This document shows positions 33,386 to 45,108 of a stretch of 64,000 bases of DNA, piece after piece (positions within the stretch are counted from its first letter, which is position 1; each line of letters opens with the position of its first letter). Source of the stretch: Malania oleifera (taxonomy: Eukaryota > Streptophyta > Magnoliopsida > Santalales > Ximeniaceae); NCBI RefSeq assembly GCF_029873635.1, contig NC_080418.1:11236062-11300061 (forward strand). Reading direction: 5' to 3'. The translations under genes were made by a program, and so were the position numbers. The notes beneath the pieces were generated by a model. That model ran no database searches, was not told the DNA's origin, and was given only the letters and a program-made list of their open reading frames with translations.

Positions 33386-35045
33386 AAGTTTTGCTAGTCC
33401 CTAGCAAATAACGTGAATGCAATTCAGGGTGGTGTCATACCAATTTCAATGTATGAATATACATGCAACACAACCATACCCTTTCACATATAGGAATATC
33501 ACCAAATTACACACAAACTCATTTATATCCAATTCACGCAACTCCGAAGTAAGTCATTCATACAAATCTCATCATTATATAGCATCATTAAGAACAATAA
33601 ACTCACGTAAACTTAACCAACGAGCACAATTCAGAGTTAATGTAGCCAAATAAATTCAAGTGTAAATAGGTGAAATCTTGAAGCATGTGTAATGTGTGTA
33701 ACTCGTTACACCCAGGATATCCGTGGACACCTAAAGAACTATCGCTTTGACTCGGCTTAACTGGTATACCCTAAAAAACACTCAAAAAGGATAGCTTCGC
33801 TCATCATATGTGAGGAGGAGTGTCATGATCAAACATCCCACATACTGCAAGGAACAAATGCTAAATGTACGGAGTGGACTAGTCTGAAAAGGATCAAGCC
33901 TATTTAGGAGGTGTCGGGTCCTTCACCCTAGCATCTTCTCACCTACTCGCCATATCCAACCAAGGCCACCCTAGATCAACTTATTCACAAACCAAGCATG
34001 AATACATCTGAGGCATTAGGCGGGTGAAGAATCTTCATGTGTGGATAACATGTGTCTTGTCCGTGACTTTTTTTGTAGTTGTGTGGAGCAGGTATTAATC
34101 TTTCACCTCTTCTGGGGTATTTCTATTTCTCCTTTTCTTTCTTCTGCTCATTTTTTAATTTCTTTCTTTTCATGGTCAATTAGGACAATCATAACACTTC
34201 TTTTATTGTTTTTATACCACCCATGTGCATTAAGTTCGAAAAAGAGTCCATGAAATAAGTCTATTTCTAGGGGTGATTCAGCCTTCACATCTTAAGTAGG
34301 CTAAGAGACCTAAGTCTTTATCTCCCCACTAGAAGTCACCTCAAGGCTAGCAATTCAAAAACCAAGACTAGTGTACAAAGGGTATCGAAAAAAAAAAAAA
34401 AAAAAGTTGAGTTTCATGAACTCTCAGTTGACGTCAAAACTCAAAAGAGCGATAAATGGCTCAACAGTACCTCACAAGGGGTCAAAATCTCCACGGGCGC
34501 TCTCTCAGTGTTCACAAGGAACCCTAAGTGCTACAAGTCATGTGAACGTGAATTTTTTTTTTTTTTTAAGCCTCAAGAGATACTATGTATATACAAGAGT
34601 TTATATGGCCAGATTAACACAATTGCACTACAAATCAACTTTCAATTAGTTACGATTCCTAGTTTAGCCTTATAAACAGAAACTACACATAAATGACCCA
34701 AGTGTGTACTCCTAGGTTATATGTAGGTATATGAAGGCCATAAGTAGTGTCACGCATGGCCTAATAATCCATATTGACACTTTTTTTTCAATGTTATTAA
34801 AAAATGAGAAAGATTGAAGAAAAGAAATAAACTTCCCTGACTTATTGGTGAACCCATAGAGGAATTAAGTTTTCAGCTTTGTACTCATGCCAAATAAACC
34901 TGCATTAAAAATATAATTTATTCAAAAGTGCATAGATAAATAAATAAAGTAATAAAGATAAAGGAAATAAACAAAAGAAAAACTCTTTGGGTTGCCTCCC
35001 ATAAGTGCTTGTTTTAACGTCTCCAGCCAAACGTTTCAATCTTCA
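33386..35045 (-). other. Athila 3' untranslated region, no gene
   Basis: Long non-coding DNA between integrase and 3' LTR is usual in Athila elements. On the minus strand the part next to the LTR reads GCTAGGGACTAGCAAAAC (33411-33394), a phrase I associate with Athila. Poly(A) at 34388-34405 and poly(T) runs at 34551-34568 are present. I see no coding domain. Confidence 0.6.
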
Positions 35046-35372
35046 TCAACTAGGATCTCCATGAGGAATAAATGCACAGTTCCTCTCCATTTGTTCTCCA
35101 TAGTAGTGCTTTAGTTTCTGACCATTAACTCTGAATATTTTCTCTGTCTTGTCCTTCAAGTCTATTGCTCCAAACGGGAAAACTTTGTCAATTCTATAAG
35201 GACCTGTCCATCTTGACCTTAACTTACCTGGGCAGAGTTTTAATCGTGAGTTGAAGAGTAGAACCTGGTGTCCTGGAGCAAACTCACGCCGAAGAATCTG
35301 TTTGCCATGCCACTTTTTCGTCTGCTCATTTGTAGATTTTTGCATTTTCATACGCATCACCTGAGAACGCAT
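35046..35372 (-). pseudogene. Athila integrase C terminus (remnant)
   Basis: Only the C-terminal DNA-binding portion of integrase is left: KKWHGKQILRREFAPGHQ, VLLFNSRLKLCPGKLRSRWT, GPYRIDKVFPFGAIDL, ending near HGDPS. The block just before it (AYENAKIYK) is in a different phase because of one extra base near 35330. Immediately upstream lies KKFPEHLRYAF, which normally precedes reverse transcriptase, so about 2.5 kb of pol has been removed between 35365 and 35385. Confidence 0.88.
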
Positions 35373-35384
35373 AGCGAAGATGCT

Positions 35385-37778
35385 CAGGGAATTTCTTCAA
35401 CTCTGGAGATATAGGTTGTTGCATCTTTTCTTTTAAGATTACAGAACCCGTCTTTGCTACCATAGGATCTAGCCTCTCCACACGCTGCTATGTTGTAATT
35501 TGCTACAAGGATTGTTCTAGGTGATCAGCTGGTACATCTTTTTGAAAGAATTTTTCTACACCTTGCTGAATGATATCTACTCGGAAGCAAGTGCTTGGAT
35601 CTTCTGGGAATCTCATGTCTCGGTAGATGTTGAACATAACCTCTTCCTTGTCCACTCTCAATGTTAACTCACCCTTTTGAACATCAATTAAAGCCCTTCC
35701 AGTGGCCAAGAATGGTCGGCCAAGAATTAGTGGGACTTCTTGGTCTTCCTCCATATCTAACAACACAAAATCAGCAGAAAAAATAAATTTATCCACTTTT
35801 ACCAATACATCTTCTATGATTCCATGTGGATACTTGATGGATCAGTCTGCTTGTTGCAAAGAAATGGTTTTTTGTTTGATCTCTCCAAGTCCCAATTTCC
35901 TACAAACAGAAAGTGGCATAAGATTAATGCTAGCATCGAGATCACATAAAACTTTATCAAAAAATGAATTTCCAAAAGTGCAAGGCAAAGTAAAACTCCC
36001 TGGATCTTTTAATTTTTGAGGCAATTTCTTTTGAAGAATAGCACTGCATTGTTCGGTAAGCTTCATTGTTTCGAACTCCTCCAACCTTCTTTTCTTTGAA
36101 ATGATCTCCTTTAGGAATTTGACATAGTTTGGCATTTGTTCCAAGGCATCTACAAAAGGAATATTTATGTGAATATTCTTAAAAATATCCAAAAATTTAG
36201 AAAATTGCTTATCTAATTTTTTCTTTTGAACGCGTTGAGGATAAGGAAGTGGAGTAGAGAGAATAGGAGGATTGTTAGGAAATGAAATTGCTGGAAGCAT
36301 GTCCGTCTCTCTTGGTGTATCATCCATAATCTCCTCTTCTTCCCCCTTATTCTTGCTTTGGCCATTCTTTTCAAGTGTAGGTGTGGACATGGTTTCCTTT
36401 GCTGGCGATTTCTCAATTTCTCTTCCACTCCTAAGTGTGATGGCTTTGCATTGTTCCTTAGGATTCACTTCTGTGTTGTTAGGAAAAGTTCCTCTCTATT
36501 GGGTATTTATGGTCGTGGCTAGTTGCCCAATTTGCATTTCAAGGTTCTTCATAGTGGCTCCCATATTGTTGCAATGAGTCTTTATGTGGTCTAATCATGC
36601 ATCTGCCTTTTTAAACCTTGCTTTTGTCTCCTCAACAAAAGATATCATGACATCCTCAAGTGACATCTTCTTCTCACCTTGATGACTCTCAAATCCTTCA
36701 TGAGGTTGTAGAACATTCCTTGAATTTCCATAAGACAAATTCTCATGATTTCGAAGCCCTAGATGGTAATATTGTGGCAAAGGATCACCACGATAATTGT
36801 ATTCCCGATTGTTGATGTATTGAACCTATTCTTGACTCGCTCCAATGCTCGGATCTGTCCTACTTGTAGCTGCCACATATTCTGCACATTGTGGTATCCT
36901 TTGGGTTGTCGAAGATGAAATCTGATGAGACAAAGAAGCAACTTGAGCTGAAAGTGCAGCAAATGGCTCCAGTTCATGAATTCCAGCATCTTTCTTAGCC
37001 ATAGTTCTTTCAGTTGGCCATTGATAGTTATTTGAGGCCATTTCTTCCAAAATAGCAGTAGCACCCTCAGGTGTCTTTGACATCAAAGTTCCTCCAGATG
37101 CAGCATCAACTAAAGTCCTTGTTTGCCCATTTAATCCATTATAGAACATTTGAATTTGCAACCAATCTGCAATCTATGTTGTGGGCAGCGTTGAATCAAA
37201 TCTTTATACCTTTCCCATGCTTCATAGAGTGATTCAAAATCATGTTGCTTGAATTGACCAATCTCACTCTGGAGTTCAACAGTTTTTGCTGGTGGAAAGA
37301 ATTTAGCTAGAAATTTTTCTTCCATTTCTTGCCAACTAGTGATGCTCTCAGGTTGTAGCGACTATAGCCAACCTCTTGCTTTGTCCCTCAAAGAGAAAGG
37401 GAATAATCTCAGTCTAATGGTGTCTTTAGTAACACCATTGATCTTCACAGTATCACAAATCTCCAAAAACATCGTCAGATGGATATTGGGATCATCAAGT
37501 GGTGATCCACTAAATTGGGCCTGCTGCACCATGCTGATTAATGCGGGTTTGAGCTCAAAATTGTTGGCATTAATAGGCTGGCGTCTGATACCCGAATAAT
37601 TGTCATTCACAACTAGTCGCACATAATCCTTCAAGACACGTGGCTGTGCATTATCTTGTCTATTCTCCATGGCTAATGCCCTCTTTTTCCTTAGTTCTCT
37701 AAGCATTCTTTCAATCTCCAAATCAAAAGGAATAATGGCACGTGTTCTAGCACTGCGCATCCAACATAAAAAGCTCAC
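35385..37778 (-). pseudogene. Athila gag-protease (broken)
   Basis: Gag blocks in minus order are ELKPALISMVQQAQFSG, DPNIHLTMFLEICDTVKING and RLRLFPFSLRDKARGWL (37660-37365), then KFFPPAKTVELQSEIGQFKQ and ESLYEAWERYKDLIQRCP (37300-37170), then NPKEQCKAITLRSGREI (36465-36415), VPFVDALEQMPNYVKFLKEI-like text at 36150, and the protease region LCDLDASINLMPLSVCRKLG (35945-35890) with the D-x-G-type active site changed to DLDAS, followed by VPLILGRPFLATGRALID (35735-35680). Stops or phase changes lie near 37362, 37190, 36830, 36600, 36500 and 35842. The text is typical of Athila gag-protease. Confidence 0.9.
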
Positions 37779-37896
37779 CAGAAATACAAAAAAATAAAAT
37801 AAAATAAAATAAAGAAATAAAAATATAAAAAGAAAATTCTAAATTAAAACTAAGATTACTTTGTATCGATATTGGCAAAAATAAGAAAAACTCAAT

Positions 37897-37912
37897 CCCC
37901 GGCAACGGCGCC
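37897..37912 (-). promoter_or_regulatory. Athila primer-binding site (tRNA-Asp type)
   Basis: In reverse complement this reads TGGCGCCGTTGCCGGGGA-type sequence, the standard Athila primer-binding site (tRNA-Asp, from memory), seven bases from the LTR end at 37920. Confidence 0.9.
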
Positions 37913-37919
37913 AAAAACT

Positions 37920-39757
37920 TGACCGGTGCAAACTGCAAGTGCACAATATCGTAGTTTTATAATATAATGATGTGTAGAGTATCATCCTTAGGGATTGATG
38001 TCTTAATTTTACCAAGTACAGAAATTTTACTAACGTTGATTTTATTTAGACAAATTAAAAATTTTAGACTACGAAATTGAAACAAAGCTACTTTAAATAA
38101 ACTATTCAAGAGAATTTAAAACTGGATACCGCGTGTCAAATTGATGATGGTGAAAACTTCTAAGAAACCGATTTCACCTAGTTTCTCACTATGCTTTACT
38201 CATTTAGCTAATTCAATTTCGTTTTCTCCATTTGTTAGCAAATTGCCAATTTTTCCAAAAGCCTCTTTCGATAGTCAATCATAACCTATTTTTGTTTATT
38301 CTTTAACATAAGAGTATGGAAATTAATAACGCAAGTACGCAGTAAGACCCTCGATTTTTAATGCTACGTAGGTTCATACAAGTCTTTCGATCTCTATATT
38401 TACTTACGCTGAATTGTCCAAGATCTATCTTATAATCACTCCTTTCGGTAGCAAATAAAAAGACTAAAATCATTTAATTAATGGTCAGTTAATTATAAGC
38501 ATTAGGCATAGAATAACTCAAACAAACATTAATGAAAACTACTTCAGATTAGCATCAAAGAGTAAACATAGTTCAAAATTGGCTACATCGCTTTCCTAAA
38601 ATATAAAAATTTAGTTTATTCCGAAAATTAAATCCGACATAACAGATTTCACCATATTTTCTTCTATTTGGAGTGTACGGGAAAGATCAACACTCGCAGC
38701 ATCGCCATCGCGCATCACGAACACCCCGAATACCACCATTGTTCGCCGCCTTCCAATTCCAAAAATATTTTATTTTTCTATGCTGTCAGCCCTCCTTTTA
38801 CCGTTGTTCATCTTGTTTTTCAATGCAGCGTAGCCTCTCTAAGAATCCAAGAAAGACTCGCTGAAAGCCTCTTACTCACCACAGCCTCTATGTCTCCCCA
38901 AAAAAAAAAAATTCTCTCTGTCGTCCAGCCACCAACCCAGCACCTCAAATAATCTCCAAAGCTCCCCCAAAAATCCCTTCTTGCACACAGCCTCTCAAAA
39001 GGAAACCCTATGCCTATTTTCCCTTTGACTTTTCCAACCTCCCTTTTCTTTCCTTTCTTTTCCTTTCTTTCCTTTCCTTTTATTGCCTTTCTTTATTTCC
39101 TTTTCTTTGTACAGAGCGCCTCACCCTTCTGAGATGACCTGGCTGCATGGCCGGGTCACATCTCATTTTTTTCATTCTTTTATTTTTTCTTTTATTATTT
39201 TTTTTTTCAAAGGTACACGAACTACCCTCCATTTTCAAGACCAATTTCAACCCTTCTATAGCCCTTAGCTCTTAAAGCTCAAAACATGAGAGTTGTAGAG
39301 CTCTTTCTCAGATTTTCCTTGAATTTTGAATCGTCTCGATTGGAGCTCAGACGAGAAAGTTACACCTAGATTACGAAGAATTGTTGAAGTAGTCCATCAA
39401 AACGGCGTCTGGTAACTTCACGTCTGCTTTCGACCTTGATGTAGCCAGTATTTTGCAAAATGTAAAACTTAAAAATTGTAGATCATTTTCTTATCTTTTT
39501 ATGCAATCTTGAATCGTCTAAATTGGAGGTTGAATGAGAGAGTTACGCACAGATTAAAAAGTGTTGTTGGTTTTTGGCTTCCGGTAGTTGCCCTACAATA
39601 AAAAATACCAAAATTTCATAAATTACTCAATAAAACTCAAATATTATAAATAGAACACAATGTTAAAATATTGAGAGTAATTAGGCATTTAAATACAAAA
39701 TATAATTCGCAATGCATGAATTAAAGCACCTAATTATGCAATTTAAGCACGTAATCA
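37920..39757 (-). mobile_element. 5' LTR of Athila element
   Basis: The LTR is 1,838 bp from TGATTACGTGC (39757 leftward) to TTTGCACCGGTCA (37920), abutting the primer-binding site. It contains a poly(A) run at 38897-38908 and a CT-rich stretch at 39040-39110. The right flank is GTATC. Confidence 0.88.
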
Positions 39758-40654
39758 GTATCTAACTTAGAAATGCTAGAAGCATGGACAAAGAAATGAT
39801 GTGGGTTATTATGAAAGCAAACCCCGTAGGTCCTAACGAAAAATGGATTTAAATTAACATTACTTTATTAAATATTTCCTTAGATCCTAGGTTTAAGTTT
39901 ATGGGGTTGTGACGACTGTAGGCTTGGGAAGTGATTGTTGTTTAAAATGAAATCTTAGTATACACACCTATCTTGTTATATTAAGACTCTTTATACACTT
40001 CCAAATGGACATGGCATCTCTACCTAGTACTTAATTCTAAATGCTTAACCCATGCCGACATGAAAATCATAAAGTTAAGCAACAGTTATCCATTGCACAA
40101 AATTAAGTGTTAGGGTTCCATCTTATATCGTATATCACCATACCCTAAACTCACTTTTGAACATGAAAAGCCTAAATCTTACTCAAGTCATCACTCCAGG
40201 CTTAAAGTACTATTGATCATAAATGTCTAATGTATATTCAGTGCTTCTCATAGCTATAACCAAATTAGAGGTATCCTCTAGGGAATTGGTCCCTCTGAGT
40301 TTGAATTAAAAATCTTTTAATTATGGTTTATCTTATCCATAGGGAGTCCTTACCAAACCACAATCATACTTGGTGAGGTTTCACTCATTTCTTGGTTCGT
40401 ATCCTTGCTCCTCTTTGTCCTCACTTTCGAAGGATACTTTCCAATCACCAAAGAGCATAGTTTAAGAGAAGTCTCATACTCCTTAGTGCTCGGTGCCAAA
40501 ATAGGTCAATAAGTCAATTCTTGGTGCATACCTTAATTGTGCAATATCTCATCACCAAGAATCCCTAAGAATCATGTTTATGTTGTAACATATCAAATAT
40601 GAGCCTAAAGGAGAACTTTAGATAAAAATGCAGAAAAATCGAGAAAATTCACTA

Positions 40655-40939
40655 TGCTCGATCGACCGAGCATTGCAAGTGTAAAGTCTACCGGTCGACC
40701 AAACCATGTTGACTTTGACCCTCACGGTCAACCAAAACTCAGTGACCACATTTTCACGGTCGATCGAAACTTTTGATTTTCCCCTGGTCGACCGAACAAG
40801 TTACAGTACTCCCTTTCGGTCGACCGACCATCCCAATTCATTTTCTTCTCGGTCAACCGAACAGTGTCGGTGCCTGGGGAAGTTCAAGCGTCGATCGACC
40901 GTATCTACTTTTGGTCGACCGAGCTGTGGTATATATATA
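40655..40939 (+). promoter_or_regulatory. Internal GGTCGACCGA array followed by TATATATATAC
   Basis: About nine copies of the palindrome found in SIRE-like LTRs lie between 40655 and 40922 (for example CGGTCGACC at 40692 and TGGTCGACCGA at 40786), followed by TATATATATA at 40930-40939. This is the LTR U3 layout, yet it lies far inside the element and, before the solo LTR inserted, about 100 bp upstream of the ATG at 43387. It may be an internal promoter or the relic of an older LTR. Confidence 0.45.
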
Positions 40940-40991
40940 CACTTTCTTCATTTGCAGCTCACTTGCGCGAAATTCTTGAGAGATTGCCACC

Positions 40992-40996
40992 CCTTC
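40992..40996. repeat. Target-site duplication CCTTC, left
   Basis: CCTTC recurs at 43342-43346 across the solo LTR. Confidence 0.85.
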
Positions 40997-42272
40997 TGTA
41001 ACGACCCCGACACGCCATGTGGGCCCGAAGTGCTACTTTAGTTACATCAGTGTACCTAATACCTTATTCATCAAATATAAAACACACATACGCAGAGGAA
41101 ATAAAATATAAAATCTTCAAATTACATTACCAGAGTTCTAGTTATCTTTATACACAAAAGTATCCATTTCCATATAACTACATCCCATAAAACTAAACAA
41201 AATTAAAATCTCTATCTACACACTACCTACATAAATTTACACCACTAGCCCGGCTCCCTCCTCTAGCTCGCTAGACCCGATCTCTAGGATTTCCTGAAAA
41301 GATAGTTTGTAAAGTAGGGGTGAGGCACAACTTAGTAAGGGAAAGACAAAGTTAATGTCAGTGTATGGCCAGTATGCATTTAGTGTACAGAAAATAATCA
41401 GTTCACTAAGTAGATAAATACATTTATGAAAACATTCTTATTTTACACTCACACACACAATTTGTTGAGGATGGGGAAGATTACCTGCCCATACAAGTAG
41501 CTTCCCTCTGCTCTAGTACCATTACTGCTACCAGGGCACTCACCTTTCTCAGTAAGCCCTCGAAATTATCTTATTAATTAACCGTATTCACATAAATTAA
41601 CAGATATGCATATAAGACACTCCCTGTGATAAACACACCATTTACATCCCCATGACACGGGTTGTACGGCCCGAAAGCTGGACTAATGTCCTGAGGGATC
41701 CACCCAAGCAATAATCATCCATACTCTTCGCTAACATACTTTGCGGGTACACACAGCTACAACTGCTGGTCCGATTGCCCTCACCCAAGAGTGCATTCTC
41801 CTCACGAAGGCAAATCGGACAAGGCCACCCTACACCTCTCAACATAGGTGCGAGCGCACACGGCTACATAAAAAATCTCTAGCAACGGTACCATGCTCAC
41901 ACTACACTGGTCCCTAGGGTTGCTAAGCATATCATGTAATTTAAATAATAGAAAATATCATTTAAAACATAATTCATATATATTTCCTGTTATTCCAAAA
42001 ACCCGGCCCCTAACCAAAAATACAATTCAGCATATAGCCATCAATTAAAACTCGGCCCTCAACCGTCAAATAATAATTCTGGCCCTTAGCCAATCAAACA
42101 ATACCCGGCCACTAGTCCTTAGTTCAAACCCCTGTATTTCATAAACAGTTCCAGTATTTTCATAAGCATTTTCAGTATTTTTCACAACAATTCTAGTATT
42201 TCAAAATCTCAAATCCAGATATACAATAATTCATACAAATTAAATCATCTGCCACACAATTTTCCACATTCT

Positions 42273-42313
<41 letters not shown>

Positions 42314-43003
42314 AATCTTTCCACCATTCGTTTTATTCAAAAATATCATACCGTATATCCTACATTTGTAAAACCCATTTCGAACGGTTGGTTTTCAAAA
42401 TAGTATTTAAATTCTCAAATGAATAAATAAATAAATATATTAATTTAATCGGTTCGAATTAAATAAAATTCCTGACTTAACTTAATCCCCTTACCTGATT
42501 CCTGCAAAAAGTCCGCTAACCCCAGCCTACACCCCAGGCATTCAAAAATCCCTAAACCCTGGAATTCAAATTTCACCATATTATTCATTATAATTCCTAG
42601 AACAACTTTCCCTAAAATTTCCCTAAGTTTTGAATACACTAAATAGCCTAATAAAAGTCTAAATTATCAAACTTACCCCCGATTTAGGATTGATACCCCG
42701 GAGCTCCAATTCGAAAGCTCGCTCCGGCTAGATTGTAAAGAATCTCCCCACGAGTTTCATGGTAATTTTCGTTTGTTAATAGGGCTTATAATTTAAGAGA
42801 AATTGAGGTAAGTTTGAGATTTGGCCTTACCCCAGGACATATGCCTACGCCGCTCCCATGATAGATCCACTCCAGTAGAAATGTTGGTAGTGGCGAGTAG
42901 AGCCCAACGGTATTTTCATATATTTGATCGGCTGAATAACGGAGATGAGGTGGAGGAGAGTGGGAGAGAAAAGACGAGGAGATGATAGAAATGGAAGACA
43001 GAC

Positions 43004-43064
<61 letters not shown>

Positions 43065-43341
43065 TGAGGCGCAGATGACTTTGCAATCCAATTTAAAATT
43101 GGATGTAGAGAAGCTTCTGAAGAAGCTTTATATAAGGTTTAAGATAAACTTACATATATATATATATATATATATATCATTATAATATTATATTATATTA
43201 TTTAAATAATATTAATTAATTAATTAATATATTTTAAAAAAAATTTAATTTTTTATTTCAATTTAATTTTAATTTTTTTAATTAATTTTTATTTATTATT
43301 TATTTTATTTTTATTTTTATTTTCTTTTTAGGATCACTACA
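40997..43341 (-). mobile_element. Solo gypsy LTR (copy A5)
   Basis: On the minus strand it runs TGTAGTGATCC (43341) to GGTCGTTACA (40997), 2,345 bp, with perfect CCTTC duplications and no internal region. It belongs with the LTR at 15703 (shared start, TATATAAAG followed by CTTCTT/AAGAAG palindromes, a GA run at 43014-43061, TA runs at 42280-42310 and 43153-43177, and the conserved block at 41300-41340). Confidence 0.95.
43110..43136 (-). promoter_or_regulatory. A5 LTR TATA box and palindrome
   Basis: On the minus strand CTTATATAAAG (43136-43126) runs directly into AGCTTCTTCAGAAGCT, a perfect inverted repeat with a two-base loop, then CTTCTC. GAAGCTTC (43110-43117) has the nGAAnnTTCn spacing of a heat-shock element half-pair, though the full three-module site is not present. 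Confidence 0.45.
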
Positions 43342-43386
43342 CCTTCCTTGTATTTCCAAGCATCCAAGCCTCACATCCTTGCCGTC

Positions 43387-44565
43387 ATGGCACACATTAA
43401 AGCTGACGACATTGCACACGCCAAGGATGAGTACTTCATTTCAAAGTGGTGCAAAGTCAGATACATACGCGAGTTCCGTCCCAAGGAGGCAATATTAGGT
43501 AAGATCCTCGATCTAGACTTCATGAATCAATACTTTAGCAACGTAATGGATATGTTCGAGTATCAGGGGTGGAAAACGTTTATTTCCTACCAGCCTGGGG
43601 GTTATTACCCAACCTATGTTAGAATGTTTTACGCAAATTTGGGTAACGATGAAAATGGGTACTTCTCCTGTGTATTGAGAACAAATGTGCGTTTTGACGC
43701 CTAATATATCTCAGATGTCCTTAATATTGACCGTGGAGACTTCGAGTGCCCCAATGTGGTAAATTCCTGGATCTTCGAATAGGACTTCACAGTCGCCATA
43801 TTCACAAACCTGACCCTGTCTGACCCTGGCATTGCTAGCCAAAACCATCTTCCATAGTACAGACAGTTCAAATTAGAGGCTAAGGTTGTGCACCACTTGA
43901 TCACGTATAATGTCCTGCCCAAGGCAGGGTTTAGAGTGCACGTATCATTTTTGGACTGCTTTATCATGTGGTGTCTGTTTGCCCGAAAGAGATTGGATCT
44001 GCCCAGCCTAATAATCCGATGGATGATGGCCAAGACGATTGGCCACCGAATTATAATGTTGTATGGGGGCATCCTGAACAAGTTGTTTAGGAATATTGGA
44101 GTCACGCGCTTAAATGTGGCTTCACTGAAGAGGAGATGACCTGCTGATATCTTTTTTGGCGTGATCCTAAGACTGATGGGGTACGAGCTTGTTGGGAACA
44201 TCAGGGTGCCTTCCAGGGGAGCAACAGCATAGGAAGAGGTCCTGCAAGAGCCACCACAGCCTCCACAACCATCAAATGTGGATCTTAAGGTTGCTATCAC
44301 CAGTCTGTCTAACTCGTTTGCACAGTTTCGAGGATCAATCCAGTCAGATCTGTGCAACTTGGCATCGTCATCCACTGCACTTTGTGAGGAGTTCCAGTAG
44401 TTCTCCATCTCTACTACCAGTCGCTTTACATATTTAGAGAGGTCCATGACAGTCAGTTTCAGCAAGCTGAACGACCACATTCAAGAGATACAGGATGAGA
44501 GGGATAGGATGACCATGGAATTTGACTTTGATGCCGGTGACGGTGGTGATGGAGGGGAGTTCTAG
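43387..44565 (+). pseudogene. Orphan retroelement ORF, Transposase_32 (PF20167)-like, with stops
   Basis: The first ATG is at 43387; an open frame extends upstream only to the solo LTR junction. The frame runs 393 codons to a TAG at 44563 with no indel, but has stops at 43702, 43780, 43855, 44137, 44230 and 44398. The N-terminal half resembles the plant gag-like domain annotated as putative plant transposon protein: FEYQGWKTFISYQPGGYYPT followed by YVRMFYANL and CVLRTNVRFD. The middle (LITYNVLPKAGFRVHVSFLD, then RWMMAKTIG) fits the end of that domain. A Pro/Gln-rich linker, a possible coiled coil (about residues 310-370) and an acidic Gly/Asp tail finish it. The domain name is from memory and unverified; its function is unknown. 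Confidence 0.65.
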
Positions 44566-45066
44566 AATCTAGAGTTGTCTGCAGATCAAATTGTGTGGCT
44601 TTGATTTTTTATATTTTATCTTATATCATCTGGTATGTACTAAATAAAAATAGCTTTTACTTTTTTTTGTATTCTCATACAGATATTACGATATACCACC
44701 CTATTTGATTATGATATATATCAGCAGTACCTTGACTTGCATGTTCTTGTGGTTAAATGATTATATTCTATTGAAATTCATGAATTGTATAGAATGCCTA
44801 CTGCATGGTGGATGTAGTTGTAGAGAATTGCCTATTGGTAGATAATGGGTTCTCGCATGCCTTACTCTTCTGATACTGCTTGTTTAAGAATCATTTTTTG
44901 TGCTGGTAAAATTTGGGAAATGTCCTGTTTATAGCCGGCATGCTGCCGAATTTTCTGTAGACATTTGCCCAAATAATTAAAACATTACATTTTGTGTGTG
45001 CAAAATCTCAATATGTCACAATTGATTCATTTGCATTGAAATGTTACATTCCCTGGAGTTGATTGT

Positions 45067-45108
<42 letters not shown>

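Larger units (their letters stand above)
32113..39757 (-). mobile_element. Athila-type Ty3/gypsy element, deletion derivative
   Basis: Two related LTRs (32113-33373 and 37920-39757) enclose a gag-protease frame, a leader with the Athila-type primer-binding site, and only the last part of integrase. Reverse transcriptase, RNase H and the integrase core are absent, so the element could only have moved with enzymes supplied from elsewhere, unless the deletion came after insertion. The right flank GTATC (39758-39762) is the candidate duplication; the left partner was lost with the end of the left LTR. Confidence 0.9.

Noticed and set aside
40655-40922. Telomere- or satellite-like array
   Set aside because: Copies of the 12-bp motif are separated by unrelated sequence of varying length, so it is not a tandem satellite.
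43701-44480. 259-codon minus-strand frame
   Set aside because: It is the antisense shadow of the plus-strand Transposase_32-like ORF, whose domain text and boundaries fit; no domain is seen on the minus strand.
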